A stretch of 64,000 bases of DNA, from assembly GCA_037200885.1 (NCBI GenBank), contig JBBCIN010000003.1, forward strand, positions 2,046,001-2,110,000. The letters are read 5' to 3'. The notes below the pieces were generated by a model. The model worked only from the letters and a program-made list of their open reading frames with translations. It was not told where the DNA came from and ran no database searches. This stretch comes from PMG-095 sp037200885 (lineage in GTDB: Bacteria > Myxococcota_A > Polyangia > Polyangiales > Polyangiaceae). This document shows positions 34,892-42,295 of the stretch, one piece after another (positions within the stretch are counted from its first letter, which is position 1; every line of letters starts with the position of its first letter). The translations under genes were made by a program, and so were the position numbers.

Positions 34892-35476
34892 ATGGACGAC
34901 TCACCTGTCAACCAAACCCCGACGCAGTCTTCGAGCTCTTGGCTCAAAACGTACTATTTCACGCGCGCAGCCGTTTCGACCATTTGGGTCGTTGCAGTGG
35001 TGGCGCTCGGCAAGAATGTGCCGATCTCGGCCCTTCTCGCCATGGCCTATCCAGCTTGGGACGCCGCAGCAAATTGGCTCGACGCCCAGAAGAGTGGCGG
35101 GCTAAGGGCCAACCCGAGTCAGACACTCAACTTGGTGATCAGCGTTATCACCGCTGTCGCCGTCGCCGTAGCGCTCGACGTCAGCATGAACGCGGTCATC
35201 GACGTGTTCGGAGCCTGGGCGATCCTGTCCGGTCTGCTGCAACTGGCGACCGCTATCCGTCGCTGGAAATCGGCCAATGCGCAATGGGTCATGGTTCTGA
35301 GCGGGGCCCAATCCGCGGTGGCCGCGGTCGTTTTCTTCCAGAAGGCTGCGGCCGCGACACCGCCTTCGATTGTCGTTGTCGCACCCTACGCGACCGTGGG
35401 CGCCTTCTACTTCTTGCTGTCGGCGCTCTGGCTGACCTTCAAGAAAGCCTCACGCACGGCGCCCGTGCCCACCTGA
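34892..35476 (+). CDS. DUF308-like multi-pass membrane protein
   Basis: A 194-residue protein with five or six hydrophobic helices (AAVSTIWVVAVVAL, LNLVISVITAVAVAVAL, VFGAWAILSGLLQLATAI, WVMVLSGAQSAVAAVVFF, TVGAFYFLLSALWLTF). The pattern ALDVSMNAVIDVFGAWAILSGLLQL matches the HdeD/DUF308 repeat. No function is established for the group beyond links to acid or membrane stress. AAGGAG before ATG 34892 supports the start; it lies 90 bp after the Ohr/OsmC gene. Confidence 0.7.
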   Translation: MDDSPVNQTPTQSSSSWLKTYYFTRAAVSTIWVVAVVALGKNVPISALLAMAYPAWDAAANWLDAQKSGGLRANPSQTLNLVISVITAVAVAVALDVSMNAVIDVFGAWAILSGLLQLATAIRRWKSANAQWVMVLSGAQSAVAAVVFFQKAAAATPPSIVVVAPYATVGAFYFLLSALWLTFKKASRTAPVPT

Positions 35477-35564
35477 GTATCCACCGCGAATCTTCAGACC
35501 CCTTGCATGGTCCTGCGAAGCGCCTTTTCGGGTGCTTCGCGGGACCACGGAACGCGAGAGCACG

Positions 35565-36977
35565 ATGTCTATCGATATTCAAAGCGCCAGCAGCGCCCAG
35601 ACCCCACGCCGCTTGGACGCGATCATCATCGGCGCCGGACAAGCCGGACCGTCGCTTGCGGGACGATTGAACGACGCCGGCATGAGCGTCGCGATCATCG
35701 AACGTCACTTGGTGGGCGGAACGTGTGTGAACACCGGATGCAAGCCCACGAAGACCTTGGTCGCCAGCGCCCATGCCGCTCACACCGCGCGGCGCGGCGG
35801 CGATTTCGGCTTTACGGCTGGCGACGTCGCCATCGACATGCAGCGCGTCGCGGCACGTGCGCGACAGGTGAGCCTCGATTCACGCCTCGGCACCGAGGCG
35901 TGGCTCGACGGCATGGCCAACGTCGAACTGATTCACGGGCACGCTCGCTTTACGGACGTTCATACCGTCGCCGTCAATGGCCAACTGCTGACGGCGCCTC
36001 GCATCTTCATCAATGTCGGCGCACGCGCGGCCGTGCCGGATTTGCCCGGCCTCTGCGATGTGCCGTTTCTCACCAACACCGAGATGGTTGCCCTCGAGAC
36101 GTTGCCGCGGCACTTGATTGTCGTGGGTGGTAGCTACATCGGCCTCGAGTTCGCCCAGATGTATCGCCGCTTCGGCGCCGAAGTCACAATCGTAGAGCGC
36201 TCGGATCGCCTGATTGCACACGAAGACGCGGATGTGTCGCAAGCCGTGCGTGAAATCGTCGAGGCAGAAGGCATTTGGGTGCGAACAGGGGCCGACAAGA
36301 TCAGCTTTCGCTCGCACCTAAGAGAAGTCGCCGTGAACATCGAGTGCGGCGAGGGCTCGCTGACATTGCTGGGCAGTCATGTTCTGTTGGCCGTCGGACG
36401 GCGCCCCAATACCGATGATCTTGGGCTCGCGGCCGCGGGGGTCGACGTGGACGAACGAGGCTACATCACGGTCGATGAGCAGCTTCGCACCAACGTGGAA
36501 GGGATCTGGGCATTGGGGGACTGCAATGGGCGCGGCGCATTCACGCACACTGCCTATAATGACTTCGAGATCGTTGCCGCCAACCTGCTCGACGGCGAGC
36601 ATCGCTCGCTCAGCGATCGGATTCGTGGCTACGCTCTTTATGTCGATCCCCCACTTGCGCGCGTCGGGATGACCGAGGCAGAGGCGGTTCAAACTGGTCG
36701 TCGACTGCTTCGTTCCAAGCGCCCGATGGCGCGTGTTGGCCGCGCCGTCGAGAAGGGCGAAACGCAGGGTTTCATGAAAGTGCTGGCCGACGCGGACACC
36801 CATCGGATACTCGGGGCAGCGATATTGGGCGTCGGCGGCGACGAAGCGATCCACGGCATTCTCGACATGATGAGCGCCGACCAATCGGTTGAGGCGTTGC
36901 GCTGGGCAGTGCCGATTCACCCAACGGTGTCGGAGCTCATCCCCACCTTGCTACTGGATCTGGCACCCGTAGAGTGA
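35565..36977 (+). CDS. FAD-dependent pyridine nucleotide-disulfide oxidoreductase, mercuric-reductase-like
   Basis: A 470-residue class I flavoprotein disulfide reductase. It has an FAD site (IIIGAGQAGPSLAGRL), the redox pair GGTCVNTGCKPTKT, an NAD(P) fold (VVGGSYIGLEFAQMY), the second FAD motif (GIWALGDCNGRG) and a dimerisation domain with HPTVSELIP. The His-Pro-x-x-x-E of the last motif and the N-terminal Cys spacing match this superfamily. Compared with true MerA it lacks the HMA metal-binding domain and the C-terminal vicinal Cys pair, so mercury reduction is doubtful. ATG 35565 places the Rossmann fold correctly. It is the third gene of the redox set. Confidence 0.8.
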   Translation: MSIDIQSASSAQTPRRLDAIIIGAGQAGPSLAGRLNDAGMSVAIIERHLVGGTCVNTGCKPTKTLVASAHAAHTARRGGDFGFTAGDVAIDMQRVAARARQVSLDSRLGTEAWLDGMANVELIHGHARFTDVHTVAVNGQLLTAPRIFINVGARAAVPDLPGLCDVPFLTNTEMVALETLPRHLIVVGGSYIGLEFAQMYRRFGAEVTIVERSDRLIAHEDADVSQAVREIVEAEGIWVRTGADKISFRSHLREVAVNIECGEGSLTLLGSHVLLAVGRRPNTDDLGLAAAGVDVDERGYITVDEQLRTNVEGIWALGDCNGRGAFTHTAYNDFEIVAANLLDGEHRSLSDRIRGYALYVDPPLARVGMTEAEAVQTGRRLLRSKRPMARVGRAVEKGETQGFMKVLADADTHRILGAAILGVGGDEAIHGILDMMSADQSVEALRWAVPIHPTVSELIPTLLLDLAPVE

Positions 36978-37233
36978 CGTTGTTGAGGACACCGAAGGCG
37001 CACCGCCAACGTCCTCCGCCAACCCCGACGATCCGCGCTGCCATGCCGCGCAGGCATGGCTCCGGTAAGAACAAGGTCTTTCCATGGGCGTTCAAGTTTC
37101 AGCTTTCTACATCGCTTCCTCCCTGGCCAAGCTTGCCTGGCGCAATTCGAATTCGAACTCGTCTCCAGCGGATGGCGCCCGCTAGAGCGCCGCGCAACGA
37201 ATGCGACGGCGGCAGCGAGGTCGCGCTACGGGG
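36978..37233. other. Intergenic stretch, no gene seen
   Basis: About 256 bp between the flavoprotein stop and the stop of the dehydrogenase remnant. Neither strand has coding character. Confidence 0.4.
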
Positions 37234-37905
37234 TCACGGCATCGAGACGAGCGTTCGGAGCAGCTCGCCGATCGGGGTCGCGCTCGGGGCGGCGGTTTCA
37301 ACGAATAAGCCCAGGTCTTTTTCAGGGATCTTGCTGACGAAGCCGGTGCCGATCGTGCCAGTTTGCGCATAGCCCTCGAGCAGGCGCTGGCGATAGCCCT
37401 GGTAGAGCGGTGCGTCGAACAGCGAGCTCGTCAGCATGTTCGCGACGAGCTTGGGATCCGCGCCCGCATGCTGCGCCATCTGCAGCGCTTCGGAGAAGCT
37501 GCGCACGGCCGAGACAATCATCATGTTGCCGGCGAGCTTGGTCGCGAGCGCGGCGCCGAAGGCCTCGCCGAGGTCGAACAAGCCCTGCGCGCCCATCGCT
37601 TCGAGCACCGGTTTTGCGCGCGCCTTGTCGGTGGCGGCACCGGCATACGGAACCCACAGCTGCTTGGCGGCGACCGCCTCAGGTCGGCCTAAGATTGGCG
37701 CTTCGACGAAGCCAACGCCGTGCGCGGCGTGTAGCGCGGCGAGCTTGCGTGAAGTGTCCGGCAAAATCGTGCTGGTCGAGATGTGCAGGCCGCCGCGAAG
37801 CAGCTCGAGCAGCTCGGAGGTGATGATCTGCTGGACGACCTCGCCGTCCCACAGCGCGGTCACGACTATGCCCTGGGCGGCGAGCACATCCAGCGGACGA
37901 TCGAT
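37234..37905 (-). pseudogene. Beta-hydroxyacid/imine-reductase-type dehydrogenase lacking its N-terminus
   Basis: Reading begins abruptly at about 37905 and continues as VVTALWDGEVVQQI, STILPDTSRKLAA, FVEAPILGRPEAV, LFDLGEAFGAALATKLAGNMMI and IPEKDLGLFVETA. These are the middle and all of the C-terminal domain of the HIBADH/GLYR family, including the catalytic Lys in KLAGN. The first 70 or so residues, with the GxGxxG NAD(P) site, are missing, and MerR-gene sequence on the same strand takes their place. A GTG at 37887 could start translation, but the product could not bind cofactor. Confidence 0.75.
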
Positions 37906-38224
37906 CGGCGCGCAGCTTTTGCACCTCGGCGAGCTTGGCGTCGACTTCCTCGAGGTGCTGGCGCAGCAGGGTCAGCACTTTGCGCTTGGCGCGCGCGCCG
38001 CTGGGATCGCTGAAGTACAGCTCTATCACGCCGCGTATTTCGTCGAGCGACAGCCCGAGCCGTTTGAGCTGCTCGATCTTGCGTAGGCGCGCCACAGTCA
38101 CCTCGGAGTAATGATGCTGTCCGCCAGCCTTGCGCTCGCCGGGAGGCATCAGGCCGATGCTCTCGTAGTAGCGCACGGTCCGCGGCGTCACGCCGGCACG
38201 CTCGCTCACCTCACCGATCCGCAT
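37679..38224 (-). CDS. MerR-family regulator with an aberrant C-terminal tail
   Basis: Residues 1-110 are a normal MerR regulator: MRIGEVSERAGVTPRTVRYYESIGLM is the winged helix, LRKIEQLKRLGLSLDEI the second half, and LTLLRQHLEEVDAKLAEVQKLRA the dimerisation coiled coil. After about residue 112 the frame runs out of phase through the dehydrogenase remnant, giving an Arg/Ala-rich tail of about 70 residues that is unlikely to be native. The original stop was lost with the deletion. ATG 38224 is preferred to ATG 38236 because a 24-bp palindrome abuts the latter. DNA binding may still work. Confidence 0.7.
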   Translation of the reverse strand: MRIGEVSERAGVTPRTVRYYESIGLMPPGERKAGGQHHYSEVTVARLRKIEQLKRLGLSLDEIRGVIELYFSDPSGARAKRKVLTLLRQHLEEVDAKLAEVQKLRADRSSAGCARRPGHSRDRAVGRRGRPADHHLRAARAASRRPAHLDQHDFAGHFTQARRATRRARRWLRRSANLRPT

Positions 38225-38236
38225 GGTTCCGATCAT

Positions 38237-38260
38237 CAAGGTGACGTATACGTCACCTTG
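38237..38260. promoter_or_regulatory. 24-bp perfect palindrome at the MerR gene start
   Basis: The half-site CAAGGTGACGTA is followed directly by its exact complement. It ends just before the first possible MerR start codon and is a likely binding site for the regulator itself. Confidence 0.65.
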
Positions 38261-38293
38261 ACGCGCAAGCAATGCTGGTGATGTCGCGCCCGA

Positions 38294-38650
38294 TCAAATC
38301 CCGAGCTGCTGCACGATGGCGCCCGTCGTGGCGCGATCGCTGTCGATGCCGTTCGATTCGGCGCCGCCCGCCTTCTTGACGGTGCCGTACGTCTCGTTGT
38401 ACTGAATGTTCACGTCATCGGCGTTGTACGCTTCAATCGAGCTCGTGCCCGAGTCCTTGCATACGTTCCGCTCGATCAGCACGTGCTGAAAACCAGGTCT
38501 TGGTTCCGTTCGCAGATTCGACCTCCACCACGATTCCGCCGGTGCGTCTGGAGTCATCCCAGCCCATCTCGAAGGTCACCCAGGGCGGGGCGTTATCCGC
38601 AACGTCTCCGCCGATCCAATGCGAGGCGCGTGGTTGGATGGCACGGCTTC
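38294..38650 (-). pseudogene. Right-handed beta-helix protein remnant with a frameshift
   Basis: Two minus-strand frames join into one beta-helix segment. HWIGGDVADNAPPWVTFEM through ANGTKTWF is in one frame and FQHVLIERNVCKDSG through NGIDSDRATTGAIVQ in the next. The switch falls at the run AAAA (38489-38492 on the plus strand; TTTT when read), where one extra base explains it. Both outer ends are also missing, so the gene is broken in at least three ways. Parallel beta-helix proteins of this kind are usually secreted polysaccharide lyases or hydrolases. Confidence 0.65.
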
Positions 38651-38684
38651 GCTCCACCTAGTGGAGTTCGGGGCCGGAGATGGA

Positions 38685-38972
38685 CTAGTCCCTCGCGCAC
38701 GCAAAGATCGAGGCTGGCTCTTTGCGATCTTCGTGAAGGAAGTAGATTCGGTCGTTCGGCTCGTTTCGGACCTGCGCCACTAGCGGCAGCGTGGCTTTGC
38801 GCAGCTCGTCCTCCATGCCCGGCTTGGCACGGATCTCAGCCACGACCGCGTAGGCCTCACTGGGAATGTGAGAATAGCGAACCCGCGCCTCGCGGACGTC
38901 TTTCTGTGCTCCGCAGCCGACGAGAAGGGCCGCGACGAGCGCCGCGCCCAACGATGTTCGTCGGCATGTCAT
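38685..38972 (-). pseudogene. Lipoprotein with ABM (antibiotic-biosynthesis-monooxygenase) fold, 3'-truncated
   Basis: The 95-residue frame starts MTCRRTSLGAALVAALLVGC, a lipoprotein signal with Cys20. It continues with YAVVAEIRAKPGMEDELRKATLPLVAQVRNEPNDRIYFLHEDRKEP, the first two-thirds of an ABM dimeric barrel. After EP the expected strand and helix (usually F.F.E.w.s...) are replaced by a short tail and a stop. The truncation lies near 38700, close to the beta-helix remnant, and probably reflects the same deletion event. Membrane-anchored ABM proteins are common, but their reactions are mostly unknown. Confidence 0.6.
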
Positions 38973-39009
38973 CGGCCGACACCTTTCTGTCGTTGCTGCG
39001 CGCGCGCCA

Positions 39010-39194
39010 TCGAAGCCCCTCAGGCCGTCCGTCGTTCGCCGCGAGTGTCCGCATGCTGACTCGCACCGCTGCGCGCTCGTGCCGGGACCGCCAGAACCGC
39101 CACCGTGAGGCGCATCGTCAGTCGGGCTCGAGCAACCGCCGAGCCCCACCGCTATCCAGAAAATCACCCACGAGCCCACCCGCTGTCTGCACAT
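39010..39194 (-). pseudogene. Lipoprotein N-terminal fragment
   Basis: MCRQRVGSWVIFWIAVGLGGC is a convincing lipoprotein signal, followed by a Gly/Ser linker (PHGGGSGGPGTSAQRC). After about 50 residues no ordered sequence follows, and the frame runs into the next lipoprotein start at 38972. It may be the lost head of the beta-helix protein 500 bp further on. Confidence 0.4.
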
Positions 39195-39260
39195 CTGAAG
39201 GAATCTCTCACAGATTCGAGCTCGCGCTCTACTTCGATTTCGGTCGCGGCGTCGGTGCAA

Positions 39261-39481
39261 AGTAACATGATGAATTTGACGGCGAAACGGCGGAGCGCCG
39301 TGCTCGTGGTCGAAACGGCGTCAGCGTATGCGGCGCGCAAAGGGGGGCGACCGCTTTCTGCATCACCTGACGAGATTCGCCGGGGTGCGTATCTCCGGCA
39401 TCGTTGCCCGTCTGGTGGTGAGGCGATCTTGCGATCGCTCCAGTGCCGATCCGGAACACGCTAGCTCGTGTATGATGTCAG
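39261..39481. other. Intergenic, no gene seen; possible promoter for the ECF gene
   Basis: No coding frame is convincing. TATGAT at 39471-39476 resembles a -10 box, but no matching -35 element is clear. Confidence 0.3.
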
Positions 39482-39504
39482 TTGTCTGCGAGTGCCGCAG
39501 ACAA
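39482..39504. promoter_or_regulatory. 9-bp inverted repeat upstream of the ECF sigma gene
   Basis: TTGTCTGCG, five bases, then CGCAGACAA: a perfect inverted repeat, directly after the TATGAT hexamer and 125 bp before the sigma start. The position suits an operator or a leader hairpin. Confidence 0.45.
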
Positions 39505-39628
39505 TGAACTGTTCGGGGCCAGCTCAGAAAGGAGAGACGGGGATGACTCTAGTTGTGCGAGTGCTCGGTTGCTTCTTAGGGGTGAGAGTTGGGGGTTCTG
39601 GGGCTGGACGCACCGGAGAGAGGGCGGA

Positions 39629-40162
39629 ATGAGCAGCGAAATTTGCGCCCCAATCGACGATTTCGAGCTCACAGCCTTCCTGCGTGACGCGAGTCGCCGA
39701 GTGCGCGTTGCTTTGGTCCGACGGGGACTGCGTCAGGTCGAGCTCGAGGACTGCTCTCAAGATGTTTTGATTGAGGTGACCGAGCGCTGGGCGCAGCTTC
39801 GTGACTATCCGTTGGCGGCGCGCTACGGCTACCTATACGCGCTGTGTCGCGGCGCTGCCGTCGCCTTGTTCCGTCGCTCGCGATACCAGCGTGCCTTATT
39901 CGCGAACGGGGTGACCGAGGACGAACCTGATCCTTGGTCCTCGAGCTGCGCGGAGGCGGAGTACCTGCGCCAGCGTCTGCGCATGACCATTGAGACGTGC
40001 TTGGCGGACTGCGCTCCTGCGGCACGCACCACCTTCGAGCTCGTCTGCCTAGGTCACAGCGAGGCAGAAGTCGCGTCGTTGCAAGGCCTTCCGCTCGGCA
40101 CCGTTGCGTCACGACTGCGCCGCATTCGATCGCGCCTGCGCAAGGTACTGCTCGAGAAATAA
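39629..40162 (+). CDS. ECF-like sigma factor
   Basis: A 177-residue protein with a sigma region 2 (VRRGLRQVELEDCSQDVLIEVTERW, about 32-56; YGYLYALCRGAAVALFRR, about 70-87) and a region 4 HTH (LGHSEAEVASLQGLPLGTVASRLRRIRSRLR, about 143-173). The Arg-rich C-terminus is typical. The ATG at 39629 follows GGAGAGAGGGCGGA; upstream in-frame starts would add unrelated sequence. No anti-sigma gene is adjacent; a repeat lipoprotein follows 280 bp later. The last 80 bp of the gene region are duplicated downstream. Confidence 0.8.
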   Translation: MSSEICAPIDDFELTAFLRDASRRVRVALVRRGLRQVELEDCSQDVLIEVTERWAQLRDYPLAARYGYLYALCRGAAVALFRRSRYQRALFANGVTEDEPDPWSSSCAEAEYLRQRLRMTIETCLADCAPAARTTFELVCLGHSEAEVASLQGLPLGTVASRLRRIRSRLRKVLLEK

Positions 40163-40177
40163 AAAATACAGGGGATC
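40098..40177. repeat. 80-bp direct repeat, copy 1 (3' end of the ECF gene)
   Basis: It covers the last 65 coding bases, the TAA stop and the following AAAAAATACAGGGGATC. It matches 40270-40349 with only about six mismatches at a constant 172-bp offset. Confidence 0.85.
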
Positions 40178-40269
40178 GAGAGCCCCCTCGCAGCCCCCTC
40201 GCCCGAGAGGCGCATCGAGTGCGCAGTCGCCGCGAGCAGGCGTCGCATCGTTGCAGGACGTGCGGCTTC

Positions 40270-40349
40270 GCACCGTTGCGCCACGACTGCGCCGCGTTCG
40301 ATCGCGCCTGTGCAGGGCACTGCTCGAGAAATAAAAAATACAGGGGATC
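40270..40349. repeat. 80-bp direct repeat, copy 2 (orphan sigma tail)
   Basis: A second copy of the sigma-gene end, including its stop and the A-rich trailer, with no sigma coding sequence in front. Matching bases before 40270 (CGTTGCA) suggest a 172-bp tandem duplication that has diverged. Confidence 0.85.
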
Positions 40350-40442
40350 AATTCGCGAGCGTCGAGCGATCTACCACGCGAGCAACCGCGGCACAGAAAC
40401 CCGTGTGGCGGCGCTCCATGTCAACGGGGAGATAGAAGGACC

Positions 40443-41387
40443 ATGCACAATAAGTTTTTTACGTTGTTTATTACGATGGCGCTCGCGTTGTTTTCGGGTT
40501 GTAGCGCCGAGTCCGGCCAAACTGATCCAGAGACAGGCACGGCTAGTGAAGCACTCGCCGTTCCTCGCTTGGCCGTCATCACCCTCGATGGCCTCTTGAA
40601 GGTGAAAGAGGGCCCGTTGAATGCACCTTGGGTCGACGAATGGTCTGGTGCGAAAGGGGTATCGCTTTCAGGGACCCGCATTGCCGTCAAAGCGAGTGAC
40701 GGCAGTTGCTGGGTGACAGACGGCGAACTGCAAGCAACCTGGGTCAACGTGGCCTCAGGCATCACTGACTGCACTGTGGCAGGCAATCGCATCGCGGTTA
40801 CCACCAACGACGGTCATTGTCTGGTGAAGGAAGGCGCGCTCACTGCGAATTGGGTCGACGAGTACGCGGGGGTGGGGCAATGCCTGATCTCGAGCAACCG
40901 CATCGGCGTGGTCAGGGCCGATGGTCACTTCTTAGTCAAGGAGGGAATGCTCAACGCCCCAACGTGGGTCGACGAATTTGCGGGCGCATATCAGGTCTTG
41001 CTCGCAGGAAACCGCATCGGAGTCCTCACCAACGACATTGCCCGCGTATTGTATGTCAAAGAAGGGTCGCTCTCCGGCCAGTGGGTCAATGAATACACCG
41101 ACGTGGTCCACGCCGATCTCGCGGGCAATCGCATTGGCATTCTCACCGCCGCGCGCGATTATCTCGTCAAAGAGGGCACGCTCAGCGCCACCTGGAACAT
41201 TATCTGGACACAGGCCCAAGGCGGGGTCATCGCGAGCACGCTCTCCTCCGATAACAACCGCATCGGCCTGCTGCTTCTCAATGGTCCTGGAAACCACTTC
41301 ACCTTCAAGGTGAAAGAGGGTGCTCTCGGCGCGCCCTGGACCGACGAGTTCAGTGAAGTGTTATTTGGCTACCTGCCCAATAACTGA
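40443..41387 (+). CDS. Lipoprotein with about six 40-residue repeats (propeller-like)
   Basis: A 314-residue lipoprotein (signal LFITMALALFSGC). The mature part consists of repeats of about 40-45 residues with the pattern GNRIGVLTxDGxxLVKEGxLxAxWVDEY, for example SSNRIGVVRADGHFLVKEG and AGNRIGILTAARDYLVKEG. This periodicity resembles tectonin or other beta-propeller repeats. I do not know a matching family. GAAGGA two bases before ATG 40443 is a fair RBS. It may be controlled by the ECF sigma gene upstream. Confidence 0.7.
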   Translation: MHNKFFTLFITMALALFSGCSAESGQTDPETGTASEALAVPRLAVITLDGLLKVKEGPLNAPWVDEWSGAKGVSLSGTRIAVKASDGSCWVTDGELQATWVNVASGITDCTVAGNRIAVTTNDGHCLVKEGALTANWVDEYAGVGQCLISSNRIGVVRADGHFLVKEGMLNAPTWVDEFAGAYQVLLAGNRIGVLTNDIARVLYVKEGSLSGQWVNEYTDVVHADLAGNRIGILTAARDYLVKEGTLSATWNIIWTQAQGGVIASTLSSDNNRIGLLLLNGPGNHFTFKVKEGALGAPWTDEFSEVLFGYLPNN

Positions 41388-41617
41388 CGCATAGATAGGC
41401 CGCTTCCGGTCGTTCGAGAGTCCCGTCGCGCGCGAGGAGCTTCCATTGCGCCCAGAACCCTTGACGGGACAACTCGGAGTGACGGCCTCCCCCATTCCGC
41501 GCGCAGCGGCCGCTGCGGCCGCGAGCACGGGATTTGGGGGAGGCAGGAAGCGCGCAGGCCCGAAGGGCCGAGCACTGGACGGTGGGGGCAACCCCAACCG
41601 GATCGAGGACATTGACG

Positions 41618-42217
41618 CTACCGGATTGACTGCTCGGTCCGTGCCTTGCCCACCGCAGTCAGCGCCCTGAGCGCCGCGGCCGCCTCACGGATATGTGTTG
41701 CGAAATCGTTCGGCTTTCGCCGGCGGAGCCAACGCTCGAAGCCGATCTTGAAGACGGCGATGCCGGCTTCTGCGGCCAGGCTTGCGGCAGGTTCGGCGAC
41801 ACCGCGCGCATGGAGCGCCCGCGTCACGGCCACGGCGAGCGAGGCGAGCTTGATTAGCTCGCGTTCTTGAATCTCGGCGTGCTTCGTGACGAGCGCGTAG
41901 CGCGCACGCACGAAGTTTAGGTCACGGAGCTTTTGCAGCTCCGCCGCTGCCGCCTCGAATGCGCTGATCACCACGTCGAGCGGCTTCGCCTCGCGGGGAG
42001 CGCGCTCGATGCAGTCGATGATGGACTTCTCGAGCGCCTTCGATCCGGAGAAGAGCACCTCGCGCTTGTCGCTGAAGTAACGGAAGAAGGTCCGTTCAGT
42101 GAGGCCGGCGTGCGCAGCGATTTCCTCGACCGTTGTCTGCACGTAACCGTGCTTTTGAAAGAGCTCCATCGCGGATTTCTCTAGTCGTCCGCGAGCGTCG
42201 GGTTCCCAGCGCGCCAT
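41618..42217 (-). CDS. TetR-family transcriptional repressor
   Basis: A 199-residue protein. The N-terminal HTH (about 12-57) contains AMELFQKHGYVQTTVEEIAAHAGLTERTFFRYFSDK, the classic TetR domain. The C-terminal helices form the ligand pocket. It is divergent from the SDR gene at 42296, with 78 bp between starts holding a perfect 17-bp palindrome, so it most likely represses that gene. ATG 42217 was chosen because upstream in-frame residues would cover the operator. Confidence 0.9.
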   Translation of the reverse strand: MARWEPDARGRLEKSAMELFQKHGYVQTTVEEIAAHAGLTERTFFRYFSDKREVLFSGSKALEKSIIDCIERAPREAKPLDVVISAFEAAAAELQKLRDLNFVRARYALVTKHAEIQERELIKLASLAVAVTRALHARGVAEPAASLAAEAGIAVFKIGFERWLRRRKPNDFATHIREAAAALRALTAVGKARTEQSIR

Positions 42218-42266
42218 TGCCTCGCATCTTACTCGATTGCAGGCACTGACATCACGTGATAGTTCT

Positions 42267-42283
42267 ATGTCAGTAGCTGACAT
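42267..42283. promoter_or_regulatory. TetR operator palindrome
   Basis: ATGTCAGTAGCTGACAT is a perfect 7-bp inverted repeat with a 3-nt centre, 12 bp before the SDR start. A further half-site CTGACAT lies at 42246. TetR repressors typically bind such sites in the region they share with their target. Confidence 0.7.
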
Positions 42284-42295
42284 CAGGAGGTTCCC

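Noticed and set aside
35565..36977. Calling the flavoprotein a true mercuric reductase
   Set aside because: The HMA domain, the C-terminal Cys pair and any mer neighbours are absent.
29596..40000. Second copy of the tRNA-Ser 3' end as the right boundary of an island
   Set aside because: I did not find a convincing copy by eye in this range; an automated search would be needed.
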